Shown here one piece after another: positions 44,716 through 53,685 of a DNA stretch of 64,000 nucleotides. The translations under genes were made by a program, and so were the position numbers. Where the stretch lies: positions 157,501 to 221,500 of the forward strand of contig JBFLZR010000005.1 of NCBI GenBank assembly GCA_040756055.1. Reading direction: 5' to 3'. The notes under the pieces are model-generated. The model was not told the origin of the DNA, did not search any database, and saw nothing but the letters and a program-made list of their open reading frames with translations. This DNA is from Candidatus Zixiibacteriota bacterium (GTDB lineage: Bacteria; Zixibacteria; MSB-5A5; GN15; FEB-12). Each line of letters starts with the position of its first letter. Position 1 is the first letter of the stretch.

Positions 44716-45150
44716 TCAACGACTGCTCTGGTCAATTCTCCTCTGTTGTCTTTTTACAAAATTATCCAGGATACCGTTGACGAATTTTGAGGATTCCAGC
44801 GTGGAATATTTCTTGGCCAGTTCAATTGCTTCATTCAGGACGACCTTGACCGGCGTATCGGGAATCATCAGCAACTCGACAATGGCCATGCGCAAGATGG
44901 TCCTGTCGATCGCGGCAATACGCTCCAGATTCCAGTTTTCGGCGAGCTCCGCTATATGATCATCGGCCTGGCCTTGATGGGCCATCACGAGCCTCAGCAG
45001 GGCGAGGGCGAATTCGACATTCTTGGGGCTGAGCTTGTCCTCGCTCGATATCTTTTTAAAAGCCTCTTTCGGCTCTACTTCCCCGTGCTCCCATGCATAC
45101 AATGATTGAAGTACCAGCTCGCGAGCACGGCTTCGGGGCGATTCTTTCAT
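44716..45150 (-). CDS. nusB: Transcription antitermination factor NusB
   Basis: A 144-residue all-helical NusB: RSRARELVLQSLYAWEHG at the N-terminus, IAAIDRTILRMAIVELL and the C-terminal VVLNEAIELAKKYSTLESSKFVNGILD, seen as LNEAIELAKKYS and FVNGILD. It binds boxA with S10; two boxA sites are at 424 and 2516. It ends the riboflavin operon and overlaps ribH by one base. Confidence 0.95.
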   Translation of the reverse strand: MKESPRSRARELVLQSLYAWEHGEVEPKEAFKKISSEDKLSPKNVEFALALLRLVMAHQGQADDHIAELAENWNLERIAAIDRTILRMAIVELLMIPDTPVKVVLNEAIELAKKYSTLESSKFVNGILDNFVKRQQRRIDQSSR

Positions 45151-45635
45151 TATTTACCCAGCGAGGCGTAAAGGGTGACCATCTCAACCGCGGAGAGCGC
45201 GGCATCCCATCCCTTGTTACCGGCCTTGGTGCCGGAACGCTCGATGGCCTGCTCCAGGGTATCGGCCGTTACCAGCCCGAAAATTACCGGCCTGCCCGTC
45301 TCGAGCGCGACCTTCGCTATCCCCTTGGAAGCTTCGTTGCTGATATAATCGAAATGCGGGGTATCTCCCCGGATAACGGCTCCCAGGCAAATGACCGCGT
45401 CGTACTTGTCGGTGGACGCCAGCTTCGCCGCGACATAAGGTATTTCGAATGCTCCCGGCACATAGGCGACCGAGATCTGTTTCTCATCACAACCGTGTCG
45501 GACCAGACAATCGATAGCGCCATCGCGCAGCTTGTCGGTCAGAAAATTGTTGAAGCGACTCACCACCAGAGCGAAACTCTTGCCGGCAGCCTCAAGCTTT
45601 CCTTCGTAAACCTTATAGTTCACAAATATCTCCAA
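45150..45635 (-). CDS. ribH: 6,7-dimethyl-8-ribityllumazine synthase
   Basis: A 161-residue lumazine synthase: [25 protein letters not shown] substrate loop and the phosphate/proton-shuttle segment [14 protein letters not shown] with the catalytic His. It condenses 5-amino-6-ribitylaminouracil with the four-carbon product of RibB. Between ribBA and nusB with one-base spacing on each side. Confidence 0.96.
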   Translation of the reverse strand: MEIFVNYKVYEGKLEAAGKSFALVVSRFNNFLTDKLRDGAIDCLVRHGCDEKQISVAYVPGAFEIPYVAAKLASTDKYDAVICLGAVIRGDTPHFDYISNEASKGIAKVALETGRPVIFGLVTADTLEQAIERSGTKAGNKGWDAALSAVEMVTLYASLGK

Positions 45636-45636
45636 T

Positions 45637-46860
45637 CTACTTTAGATTTAATATGTGTCCCATCTTATCACGCTTCGTGGCAAGGTAGGTCAGATTGAAA
45701 CTGTTCGGTTCAATCTGGATCGGTACCCTTTCCACTATCTCCAGCCCGTAACCCTTCAGCCCAATGACCTTTTTGGGATTGTTGGTCAAAAGGCGTATTG
45801 ACGAAAGGCCGAGATCGACGAGAATTTGAGCCCCGATACCGTAGTCGCGAAGATCCGCTTCAAATCCCAGTTCCTCGTTGGCTTCCACCGTATCACGGCC
45901 GTGATCCTGAAGTTCGTACGCCAGAATCTTGTTAGCCAGCCCGATACCGCGGCCTTCCTGCCTCATATACAGAATAACTCCCAGGCCCTCTTTCTCGACC
46001 ATCTGCATCGCCTTGTGAAGCTGGTTGCCGCAGTCGCAGCGGCTCGACGCGAAAACATCGCCCGTCAGACACATCGAATGAACACGCACCAGGACATCCT
46101 TCTTGCCGCAGACATCACCTTTCGTCAGGGCCAAATGGTGGTAGTTGTCGATGTCGGACTTGTATAGATGGAGCTTGAAGCTGCCGAATTCGGTGGGAAG
46201 TTCCACCGTCGAGACTTTCGCCACCAGTTTTTCGTTCTGACGGCGATATGCAATCAGGTCTCTGATAGTAATGATTTTCAGATTGTACTTTTGAGCAAAC
46301 TCCATCAGTTTGGGCACTCTTTTCATCGTTCCATCGTCGTCCATTATTTCGCAGAGCACGCCAATCGGTTTGAGGCCGGCGAGCCTTGCCAGATCGGTGG
46401 AAGCTTCGGTATGGCCGGCTCTCGAGAGAACGCCGCCCTTCACGGCCTGAATGGGGAATATATGTCCCGGGCGAGCCAGGTCTTCAGGCTTGCTCTTGTC
46501 GCTTACAATCGTTTGAATCGTGACCGCCCGGTCGTAAGCTGAAATGCCGGTGGTCGTACCGTCGACAGCATCGACCGATACCGTAAACCGCGTACCGAGC
46601 TTGGCGGTATTGTTGTCAACCATCGGATGCAGCTTCAATTGCGCGATCCGTTCCTCGGTGAGACACACGCACACCAGACCGCGACCGTGCATGGCGAAGA
46701 AATTGACGGCTTCGGGAGTCACCCTTTCGGCTGCCATAATCAGGTCGCCTTCGTTCTCCCGGTCCTCATCATCAACGACAATGATGAATTTGCCGCCCCT
46801 GATGTCCTCGATCGCCTCCGGTATGGTGTTGAATTTATATCGGCTATTCATTGTTACCAT
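45637..46860 (-). CDS. ribBA: Bifunctional 3,4-DHBP synthase / GTP cyclohydrolase II
   Basis: A 407-residue fusion. Residues 1 to about 205 are the RibB half ([18 protein letters not shown] acid cluster, [15 protein letters not shown]). The rest is RibA, with zinc ligands in SRCDCGNQ, the catalytic [11 protein letters not shown] segment and the C-terminal [13 protein letters not shown]. It makes both the four-carbon unit and the pyrimidine precursor of riboflavin. The start overlaps the ribE stop; a second ATG three codons in is an alternative. Confidence 0.96.
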   Translation of the reverse strand: MVTMNSRYKFNTIPEAIEDIRGGKFIIVVDDEDRENEGDLIMAAERVTPEAVNFFAMHGRGLVCVCLTEERIAQLKLHPMVDNNTAKLGTRFTVSVDAVDGTTTGISAYDRAVTIQTIVSDKSKPEDLARPGHIFPIQAVKGGVLSRAGHTEASTDLARLAGLKPIGVLCEIMDDDGTMKRVPKLMEFAQKYNLKIITIRDLIAYRRQNEKLVAKVSTVELPTEFGSFKLHLYKSDIDNYHHLALTKGDVCGKKDVLVRVHSMCLTGDVFASSRCDCGNQLHKAMQMVEKEGLGVILYMRQEGRGIGLANKILAYELQDHGRDTVEANEELGFEADLRDYGIGAQILVDLGLSSIRLLTNNPKKVIGLKGYGLEIVERVPIQIEPNSFNLTYLATKRDKMGHILNLK

Positions 46861-47489
46861 CCGCTTTCTCTAAGTTTCTCTATAGTAAGATTACCGTGTT
46901 TTTGTTTATTCGTTGCTTTCAATATGTATTTGCCAATCATGTCAAATTCAAGATTTACGGCCGTGCCTTTTTTCATCTCTCCGAGGGTGGTGACCCTGGC
47001 CGTATGCGGAATCAGGTTCACACTGAGCCATCCCGGTTTGGTCTTGTTCACAGTCAGAGAGACGCCATTTATCGATATGGAGCCTTTTTCGATGACGAGT
47101 TCGTCGTAAATGGAATCGAACGAGACCGCCAGTTCCAATGAATCACCGACCGCCTTGAGGTATTCAACCTTGCCGGTATCATCAATGTGCCCGGACACCA
47201 GGTGCCCGCCCAGTCGATCGCCCGCTTTCAGGGCGCGCTCCAGATTTATGCGGCTTCCCTTGTGATATTCACCGACAATCGTCCGGGCGACCGTCTCCTG
47301 CGACGCCTCGACAACAAAGGCGCCGCCGCCGTATTCGGTCACAGTGAGACAGGCGCCATCGCAAGCTATTGATTCGCCAACCTTCAATCCCTGTGCTGCC
47401 ATTTCGGTTTTGATTTTCAACAGACGGTATCCGCCACGTTCCCTGACATTTTCGAGCAGCCCGACTGCTTCTATAAGGCCGGTAAACAT
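46854..47489 (-). CDS. ribE: Riboflavin synthase alpha chain
   Basis: A 211-residue two-lobe protein with the classic [10 protein letters not shown] start and the repeated lumazine-binding domains ([13 protein letters not shown] and [26 protein letters not shown]). It dismutates two lumazines to riboflavin. The ATG touches the ribD stop (TGATG), and GAGAGGG serves as ribosome site inside ribD. A much longer frame upstream is antisense-like read-through of ribD and is not used. Confidence 0.95.
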   Translation of the reverse strand: MFTGLIEAVGLLENVRERGGYRLLKIKTEMAAQGLKVGESIACDGACLTVTEYGGGAFVVEASQETVARTIVGEYHKGSRINLERALKAGDRLGGHLVSGHIDDTGKVEYLKAVGDSLELAVSFDSIYDELVIEKGSISINGVSLTVNKTKPGWLSVNLIPHTARVTTLGEMKKGTAVNLEFDMIGKYILKATNKQKHGNLTIEKLRESGW

Positions 47490-48595
47490 CAGGCCCTCTC
47501 TTTCTTGGGATACCCGACAAACACCGTGTCCGGCCCGCTGGCGAAAGTAAAGGACTGGTCGAATCTGAGAGCCTGGGTCAGACTGCGAATATCGAGCTGA
47601 CCCACAGACTCCATCCCCCTGCCTACGATAAGCGGCGCCGTAATGACCACCAGCTTGTCCACCAGGCCTTCCCGCAGAAAAGACGTAACGAGGCTGCTTC
47701 CGCCTTCCACGAGCAGCGACTGGAGACCAAAGTTGTATGCCTTGTCGATAAAGTCGCCGAGGTCGATTTCGTGTTGTCTCCGGCTCTTCACCGCCCACAG
47801 AATCGCGCCTGGATTACCTTTATGAACAGAGCCTTGCTTGACCGCCCTCTCCGTGGTTGCGATTATTGTTCGGTAGTCTCCATTGTCTTTAAATAATCGG
47901 GCGCCGGACGGCAGACCCATGGTGCTTGATAAGACAATTCGATAAGGGTCCTGTCCTTTGATATGTCTGACAGTCAGCATTGGGTCATCGATTTTGACGG
48001 TGTTACTGCCGACCACTACGGCATCGACCTGTGCTCGAAGTTGATGAGCATAGCGTCGGGAGGCGGGCGATGTTATCCATTTCGAGTCGCCAAGCGAGGT
48101 GGCAATCCGGCCATCCAGTGACTGCGCGATTTTGACAATGACAAACGGCCGCTTATTCTCGTGGTAGCCTATGTACGCATCATTTAACAGGCGCGCTTCA
48201 TGGCGAAGCAGACCCGCTTCTACCTCGATGCCGGCCTTGCGGAGGCTCCGCATTCCCTTGCCATTGACGACCGGGTTGGGGTCTTTGATGGAGAAAACGA
48301 CGCGCTTTATCCTGGCTTCTTTGATAGCTTCGGTGCACGGACCGGTGCGCCCGATGTGACAGCAGGGCTCCAAGTTCACAAAGAGGGTAGCCCCGCGGGC
48401 TTGACTGCCCGCCTGTTTGAGAGCCATCACCTCGGCGTGCTCCTTGCCGATGGCCCGATGATAGCCACGTCCGACTATTCTGCCCTTCTTCACAATCACG
48501 GCTCCAACCATCGGATTGGGAGCTGTCTTGCCCCGGCCCTTAAGGGCCAGGTCAAGGGCCATTTTCATGTAGTTGCTGTCGGCAGTCAAAGCCAT
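47489..48595 (-). CDS. ribD: Bifunctional pyrimidine deaminase/reductase RibD
   Basis: A 368-residue protein. The deaminase half has the zinc motif H-A-E in KEHAEVMAL and PCCHIGRTGPC, while the reductase half shows KIAQSLDGRIA, WITSPASR and VEGGSSLVTSFL. It performs the second and third steps of riboflavin synthesis. The ATG lies directly after the T-run of the riboswitch terminator (48596-48602). First gene of ribD-ribE-ribBA-ribH-nusB. Confidence 0.95.
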   Translation of the reverse strand: MALTADSNYMKMALDLALKGRGKTAPNPMVGAVIVKKGRIVGRGYHRAIGKEHAEVMALKQAGSQARGATLFVNLEPCCHIGRTGPCTEAIKEARIKRVVFSIKDPNPVVNGKGMRSLRKAGIEVEAGLLRHEARLLNDAYIGYHENKRPFVIVKIAQSLDGRIATSLGDSKWITSPASRRYAHQLRAQVDAVVVGSNTVKIDDPMLTVRHIKGQDPYRIVLSSTMGLPSGARLFKDNGDYRTIIATTERAVKQGSVHKGNPGAILWAVKSRRQHEIDLGDFIDKAYNFGLQSLLVEGGSSLVTSFLREGLVDKLVVITAPLIVGRGMESVGQLDIRSLTQALRFDQSFTFASGPDTVFVGYPKKERA

Positions 48596-48622
48596 AAAAA
48601 AACCCCAAAATACACTTCGGGG
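48596..48622 (-). terminator. Riboswitch terminator hairpin before ribD
   Basis: On the minus strand CCCCGAAG, loop TGTA, TTTTGGGG (two G-T pairs) is followed by seven T that run straight into the ribD ATG. The 5' arm, as GCCCCGAAG, can instead pair with CTTCGGGGC at the aptamer 5' edge, giving a terminator/antiterminator choice. Confidence 0.85.
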
Positions 48623-48650
48623 CGCTGCAAAGCAGACGTAAACCTGCCTG

Positions 48651-48766
48651 ATCTTCTCCCATCCGGACTGTACCGTCGGCATCTGGATTTCACAGATTCA
48701 ACCGGGAGCTATCCCGGCTCGCGGGCTTTAACCGCCGGTCGAGGAATTTCGCCTCGCCCCGAAGAT
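48651..48766 (-). promoter_or_regulatory. FMN riboswitch (RFN element) aptamer
   Basis: The minus-strand RNA has the RFN blocks in order: GGGGCGAGGCGAAATTCC, GACCGGCGGTTAAAGCCCGC, CGACGGTACAGTCCGGATG and GGGAGAAG. The closing P1 helix is ATCTTC (48761-48766) with GAAGAT (48651-48656). FMN binding should hold P1, keep CTTC from pairing downstream, and so allow the terminator at 48596-48622 to form, lowering rib expression. Confidence 0.95.
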
Positions 48767-48779
48767 ATGTTTAATATAG

Positions 48780-48807
48780 AATATACGGTTTGCCGGACGG
48801 AACGCAA
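48780..48807 (-). promoter_or_regulatory. Promoter of the riboflavin operon
   Basis: The minus strand has TTGCGT (48802-48807), 16 bases, TATATT (48780-48785). The predicted start near 48773 is only a few bases before the aptamer. The -35 region coincides with an inverted repeat (48787-48810). Confidence 0.55.
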
Positions 48808-48817
48808 ACCTTTTTTT
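48787..48817 (+). terminator. Plus-strand terminator-like hairpin overlapping the rib promoter
   Basis: GGTTTGC and GCAAACC pair perfectly around a 10-base loop and are followed on the plus strand by seven T. No plus-strand gene lies upstream, so it may end an antisense transcript, or be an operator-like inverted repeat at the rib promoter. The receiver gene on the minus strand stops 2 bases away. Confidence 0.45.
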
Positions 48818-48818
48818 G

Positions 48819-49256
48819 TCAGGCTACGACTTTAAGCGCTTTATTAACTGTATCGTGTAACTGATGGAAATGGAATGGCTTATCGAGGACGGCCGCAATT
48901 CCGCCGCGCACCACGTCGGCATCGGTAAACTGCGACCCCAAGGCCGTCACCAGGACCACCGGAAGATCTGGTATTGCGGCGTGGATAAGCTCGGCCAGTT
49001 CGAGTCCTGACATTCCCGGCATGCCAAGATCCGTGATTACCAGGTCAAACTGGCTGCGGCCGATAACCTCAAGGGCACTGTGGCCATCGAGGCATTTTGT
49101 GATCCGGTGACCCGCCGTAGCGAGAATATCCGATAAAACATCGCAGATTGACTGGTCATCATCGACAACCAGAATTGACGCCCCCTGCCCAACCGGACGG
49201 GACCTGCCTGTTCGCCGCTTTGCGGCTAATGACACGTTCTGATCCAGAGGTTCCAC
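48819..49256 (-). CDS. Receiver-domain response regulator (single domain)
   Basis: A 145-residue protein with a basic, low-complexity start and one REC domain: acidic pair in ILVVDDDQS, phospho-acceptor Asp in LVITDLGMPGMSG, Thr in VVLVTALGS and Lys in VLDKPFHF. There is no output domain, so it acts by protein contacts or as a phosphate relay. It is 38 bases downstream of a GAF protein, its likely partner. Confidence 0.9.
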   Translation of the reverse strand: MEPLDQNVSLAAKRRTGRSRPVGQGASILVVDDDQSICDVLSDILATAGHRITKCLDGHSALEVIGRSQFDLVITDLGMPGMSGLELAELIHAAIPDLPVVLVTALGSQFTDADVVRGGIAAVLDKPFHFHQLHDTVNKALKVVA

Positions 49257-49294
49257 GCCCGTTCTCCTGTCTTGTGCTCCCTTGAATCAGGCCT

Positions 49295-51346
49295 TCATTG
49301 AGAATCGACCGCGCCAATATACTCGTTGATCCGTCGGGCCGATTTGTCTATTATCGAAAGACACCTCTCGATACTCTCTTCGGTCGGCGTCGGGTTGGTT
49401 TTGAGCAATTCCACGGAACCCAAAATGCCGGTCAGGGATGACCTGATGCGGTTTCTCGCTTCCGGCTCGGGGATACCAGGGTCGACAGATTTCGACCTGA
49501 CGATCTTAAGAGTCGAACGCGCCGGTTTACGGGTCCGCGCTATATGGATAGCCATTTCCAGAACTACGGCGATCGAGGTCACGAACTGAATATCCGCCTG
49601 AGTGAATTGATAATCCGACCAGTTGCGTGAATCAGCGAGGCTTATAACGGCGACATTCGATGAATTCACTTTCACCGGCACAATTAGGGCGGATTTCAGA
49701 TCGATCCCGAACACCTGCGTCGATTCCGGCTGGGTCATCTTTCTATCAGTCTGCTCCTGATTTATCATCATGGGTCGACCCGTATCGAGTACGAGTTGAT
49801 GGTACGGCATGAGCGATAAGATCATCGAGCCTCCGGCTGGAGTAACGGAACCGATCTTGCCGTTCGATTCCAGAGCCCGCGAATTCAAGAAAGCCCCATC
49901 GGCATCAACCGTCGAGACGCGTACCACCGTGGGTTTCAGTTCCTTTGACAGGATCGAAGCCGCGTGCGAGAACACCGTCTGAAGGTCCTGTTCTCCTCTA
50001 ATCTCGGAGACGAAATTGTTGACGGCGAATGCCCGGCGCTCTCTCACCCCGATTTCTCTGCGGTGCCTGTCGAGAGTAACGAATCCGGACAGGGTCGGCA
50101 CGAGCGCTTCAATGTACTGCCGACGAGAGGACGTAAAATACCGGGGCTCTTTACTTGCCAGCGTCATCACCGCTTCGACTGAATTACCGATTTTCACCGG
50201 ATGCAGCCACATCGATTGATACTCTCCCATCGTTACGATATCATCCACGCGGCCCCAGCGCTCATCAGCTTTATCGGCCAGGTACAGCGGATTGCCGCGC
50301 ACGAAAACTTCGCGCGTCACACTATCGGCCCGCTCAAAATCAACATTAGGTTCACTCAGGACTCCGCCTGTCCCGCCGAGGGTATATCGCTGCGCGACGT
50401 TTTTGCCGAACACCATTGTCAGGCTGAACAGGTCAAACGCTACTTTATTTCCAAGCTGCTGAGCGAGGCCTGCCAGAATTTCTTTGGCGTCCCGCGTACG
50501 GTCGAGGTTTGATTCTAAATTTGCCTGCCACTGCCGCAGTTCTTTTTCGAACGATGATCCCATCTGGAGCACATCAAGGTGCATCTTTCGGCCAATGATA
50601 TCGGCGGCTATCTTCAGATTCATCCTCTCCTCATCGGAAAGCCGCGATGAATTCTCACCCCAAAGCAAAAACAGACCTGCCAGGCGATCACCAGCCAGCA
50701 CCGGAAGAACCAGCTGCGGCATGTCTATCCCGTGCGGGAGGCTGTCAATAACGATATCGGCCGTTACGCCGCAGTGCCTGGCAAAAGCGGCGGCAGCCGA
50801 GGGTGAGAAGACGATGTCGTGCAAATCCGGGCTGTCCTGCTCTTCGGCGTGGCATTCACTTACGAGGATAAATTTGCTTGAGCTGGATGAATAGGCAAAG
50901 ACCGCGCCTTTGGTCAAATCATGAGCGCTCAACATCTGCTCCAGAGTCTTCTTGAATACCACCGGCAATCGGTTTTCAACCCGCGCCAGTTGCTCTGTCT
51001 TCTTGATTAATTCAAGCTTACGGATCTTTTCCCGGTTAAACATGCGGTATGACCGGGACAATGGCACCCAGGTTGTAACCCCGTTTATTAGAAAGGTCAG
51101 TCCGGTCATAACCCCTATGCAATAGGCCAGCTTGAAAAAGAGCGGATCGGAGATAAACGGCACGGACGCAAAAACCCCGAGTCCTTTGTATATCTGTACC
51201 AGCGATATCATCGCCAGAATCGAAAGTCCAAAAGCAATATGATTATAGCTTTGCCTGTCCTCGGCCGTCAGGTGCTGGCGGAATCTGGATACGGCCACCA
51301 GAGAACATAGAAATATCATTGCCACGATAATGTCGAATAATTGCAC
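49295..51346 (-). CDS. Membrane multi-GAF sensor with degenerate HisKA
   Basis: A 683-residue protein: three N-terminal membrane helices (about residues 1-95), then GAF domains (blocks at SKFILVSEC...LPVLAGDRLAGLFLLWG, RYTLGGTGGVLSE and VVRVSTVDADGAFL...LIVPVKVNSSNVAVISL). The C-terminal helix pair looks like HisKA (ARNRIRSSLTGILGSVELL), but the SHELRTPL-type box reads RNRIRSSL, lacking the His, and no ATPase domain follows. It starts with GTG after AGGAGGGAG. Probably senses small ligands and works through the adjacent receiver protein. Confidence 0.8.
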   Translation of the reverse strand: MQLFDIIVAMIFLCSLVAVSRFRQHLTAEDRQSYNHIAFGLSILAMISLVQIYKGLGVFASVPFISDPLFFKLAYCIGVMTGLTFLINGVTTWVPLSRSYRMFNREKIRKLELIKKTEQLARVENRLPVVFKKTLEQMLSAHDLTKGAVFAYSSSSSKFILVSECHAEEQDSPDLHDIVFSPSAAAAFARHCGVTADIVIDSLPHGIDMPQLVLPVLAGDRLAGLFLLWGENSSRLSDEERMNLKIAADIIGRKMHLDVLQMGSSFEKELRQWQANLESNLDRTRDAKEILAGLAQQLGNKVAFDLFSLTMVFGKNVAQRYTLGGTGGVLSEPNVDFERADSVTREVFVRGNPLYLADKADERWGRVDDIVTMGEYQSMWLHPVKIGNSVEAVMTLASKEPRYFTSSRRQYIEALVPTLSGFVTLDRHRREIGVRERRAFAVNNFVSEIRGEQDLQTVFSHAASILSKELKPTVVRVSTVDADGAFLNSRALESNGKIGSVTPAGGSMILSLMPYHQLVLDTGRPMMINQEQTDRKMTQPESTQVFGIDLKSALIVPVKVNSSNVAVISLADSRNWSDYQFTQADIQFVTSIAVVLEMAIHIARTRKPARSTLKIVRSKSVDPGIPEPEARNRIRSSLTGILGSVELLKTNPTPTEESIERCLSIIDKSARRINEYIGAVDSQ

Positions 51347-51622
51347 GAATTCTCCCTCCTGGCCGACAAGGTTGTTACTATTATTAGATTATCGGCAACA
51401 CTGAGCCATTTGTTAGGAGACACGGCGGTGGGATATTCCCCCAAATGAGTTGGACTTTCCCGACTATTCCCAGAACCTGCCATATCAACCATTGGTTTAA
51501 TAATACGGCCTATCCGTCTGTACCGCAATTACATCACGATACGAGCCGACAGTTGGCACCATCGTTGCTCCATTCGGGGCAGAAACAATTTGAAATCCCC
51601 AACAATTGAGGGAGGTACGCAG

Positions 51623-52354
51623 ATGAATCGCTTATTCACAAAAGCAGCAATTCGTATTACTACTGTCCTTCTGGTCGCGATCCTGACCGGATGTTCCGAC
51701 AATACCATCACCAACGTCATCTCGGCGGATGACTGGGTGGCAGGTACCGAAAGCACCGCTTATTTGCCGCTGGCCGAGGGTTACACAACCATTTACAGCG
51801 TAGAATACTCCGACGGCACAGATGATATGGTTACCCTTGAAGTGGGCCGCCAGGTCCAGCTGGCCGGCATTTCGGCCGTAGAGTGGTTCTCCACCAGCGG
51901 AGACGGACTTGATACCGGCTATGTTCATGCCACGTCCGACGCGGTGTATTTTTACGAGAGCGCCTCGGCTTCTCCTGAGAAGATACTGGAGATGCCGTTG
52001 CTGCTGGGCAACAGCTGGTCGCGTTTTACGGATATCTATATCGACGACCAGTTCATTGACATTATCACGGACTATGATAAGGATGATGTCGACGGCACCG
52101 AAGGTACCGCCAAGACATTCCCGTCCAGCGGTGGAGACATTATGACTGTAGCCGGAAGCGAAGGACTTCGTCTCGGCGACGGCACTTACTACAGCGGAGC
52201 CGTAAAAATATATAACGCGAGTGAGACGGTAGGTAAAACAAACTACTACTGGTTTGTGGCCAATGTCGGTCTGGTCAAATACGTAATCGGAGCCACCGAT
52301 AGCAGTTACCCCGATGGTGACATAGTAGGAGAACTGATTTCCAGCGGATATTGA
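51623..52354 (+). CDS. Lipoprotein of unknown function
   Basis: A 243-residue lipoprotein with lipobox ILTGC (about residue 23) after a hydrophobic signal. The mature part is beta-rich and acidic (YLPLAEGYTTIYSVEYSDG, NYYWFVANVGLVKYVIG), a pattern I know only as hypothetical lipoproteins. GGGAGGTACGCAG gives the ribosome site for the ATG. It stands alone and ends in a terminator. The 276 bases before it hold no other gene. Confidence 0.8.
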   Translation: MNRLFTKAAIRITTVLLVAILTGCSDNTITNVISADDWVAGTESTAYLPLAEGYTTIYSVEYSDGTDDMVTLEVGRQVQLAGISAVEWFSTSGDGLDTGYVHATSDAVYFYESASASPEKILEMPLLLGNSWSRFTDIYIDDQFIDIITDYDKDDVDGTEGTAKTFPSSGGDIMTVAGSEGLRLGDGTYYSGAVKIYNASETVGKTNYYWFVANVGLVKYVIGATDSSYPDGDIVGELISSGY

Positions 52355-52378
52355 TTTTTCTCAAAATAGACACGGACA

Positions 52379-52402
52379 GCCGGACCAGTGGTCCGGCTTT
52401 TT
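52379..52402 (+). terminator. Terminator of the lipoprotein gene
   Basis: GCCGGACC, loop AGT, GGTCCGGC (8 perfect pairs) followed by TTTTTATTTG. The convergent rnhC gene ends 7 bases later. Confidence 0.92.
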
Positions 52403-52408
52403 ATTTGT

Positions 52409-53059
52409 CTAAAAAAGAGTAGGATTGACGATACGATGGAAGTTCTTAAAGTGAGTCTTCCCCACTCTATCGAGAACTTCGGGGCCGTGGAGCGCCACGA
52501 TTCTTCTGCCGGCTTCATCCACGTGCGCGGCAGCGCCTCGCGGCAGCTCGAAACTGAACTCATCGGACAATCGCTGCATCTCCAATATGAATCTCGCCCT
52601 CGCCAGAATCGACGCAGCGGCTACCTGGACGATGCTCTCCCCCCGCACTACCTGCCGGAGTTCAATTGAGAGTTTCCTGCGGACCAAAGCCGACTCGACC
52701 AGTTCCGACTTGCCGAACTTATCGGATATCGCCAGTTCCGCGTCATTCTTTTTCAACACCTGCGCAATGGCGTCGGCATGTCCATCAGCCAGAAGCTTAT
52801 TGAGGTTTTTTATCTCTTTGTATATTTTGTTGTATTTCGCCGGTTCGATCACCACTACCGCATGAGCATAGTCGGCGCGGAGTTCACGATCAATCTCGAT
52901 GATCTTTTTATCGGAAATCTGTTTGCCGTCGCGGACGCCGATAGCGCGAAGCAAAGCGCTGTCGTTGTCATCGGCTAAGAAGGCGGCAATGACAAGGGGA
53001 CCGAAAAAGTCCCCCTTGCCTGATTCGTCGACACCGATAACCCGGTGCAAAGACTTCAT
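52409..53059 (-). CDS. rnhC: Ribonuclease HIII, short form
   Basis: A 216-residue type 2 RNase H: GVDESGKGDFFGPLVIAA carries the first acidic residues in the HIII form (DESGKGD rather than DEAGRGP), with the later acids in VAAASILARARF and AHVDEAGRR. It cuts RNA in RNA-DNA hybrids. Typical RNase HIII has an extra N-terminal substrate-binding domain of about 80-100 residues; it is missing here. It follows efp by two bases. Confidence 0.88.
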   Translation of the reverse strand: MKSLHRVIGVDESGKGDFFGPLVIAAFLADDNDSALLRAIGVRDGKQISDKKIIEIDRELRADYAHAVVVIEPAKYNKIYKEIKNLNKLLADGHADAIAQVLKKNDAELAISDKFGKSELVESALVRRKLSIELRQVVRGESIVQVAAASILARARFILEMQRLSDEFSFELPRGAAAHVDEAGRRIVALHGPEVLDRVGKTHFKNFHRIVNPTLF

Positions 53060-53061
53060 TT

Positions 53062-53622
53062 CTAATTGGCTCGTTCGAGATATTCGCCCGTGCGGGTATC
53101 GACCTTCACCTTGTCCCCCTCTTTGACAAAAGGCGGGACCTTAACGGTCAAGCCGGTCGAGAGAGTAGCGGGCTTGGTGACATTGGTGACAGTGTCACCC
53201 TTAGCGGCCGGCTCCGTTGTGACCACCTCCAGAATAACCGAAGCCGGCAGATCGACCGAAAGAGCTTCATTGTCCAGAAAGAGCACCTTGTACTCTTCGT
53301 TCTCCAGAAGGTACCACTTGGCGTCGCCGAGTTTGTCCACCGGGATCGCTATCTGTTCGAATGTCTCAGTGTCCATAAACGAGAATTCACCGGCATTCTC
53401 GTACAGATACTGCATTTTCTTGGATTCCATGTCAGGAGGTTTGAAAGCGTCATTGCTCGAGAAGACTTTCTCGACAACCGCCCCGGTTTTGATATGTTTT
53501 AGTTTCGTGCGAATGTTGGCCTTGCCGCGACCCATCTTGAAATGCTGGTACTCAATTACGTAATACGGCTGGTCATCGACGATAATCCGAAGGCCTTTTC
53601 GAAAATCAGACGGTGAATACAT
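53062..53622 (-). CDS. efp: Translation elongation factor P
   Basis: A 186-residue EF-P with its three domains: KOW-like N-terminal, then two OB folds (YLYENAGEFSFMDTETFEQI, TGLTVKVPPFVKEGDKVKVDTRTGEYLER, seen as VPPFVKEGDKVKVDTRTG). It rescues ribosomes at polyproline stretches. The tip loop reads KMGRGKANIRTK, so the modified Lys34 of E. coli is Arg here. AGGAGGAG gives a strong start at 53620-53622; a longer frame is unneeded. Confidence 0.96.
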   Translation of the reverse strand: MYSPSDFRKGLRIIVDDQPYYVIEYQHFKMGRGKANIRTKLKHIKTGAVVEKVFSSNDAFKPPDMESKKMQYLYENAGEFSFMDTETFEQIAIPVDKLGDAKWYLLENEEYKVLFLDNEALSVDLPASVILEVVTTEPAAKGDTVTNVTKPATLSTGLTVKVPPFVKEGDKVKVDTRTGEYLERAN

Positions 53623-53685
53623 ATCTCCTCCTGTTAAGAATCGGCCCAAATATAACAAAAACCGAAACTAACCCAAGGACTTTTT

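Noticed and set aside
46854-47798. A longer riboflavin synthase starting inside ribD
   Set aside because: The first 103 residues are out-of-frame ribD sequence. The family start [10 protein letters not shown] at 47489 has a ribosome site and fits the normal length.
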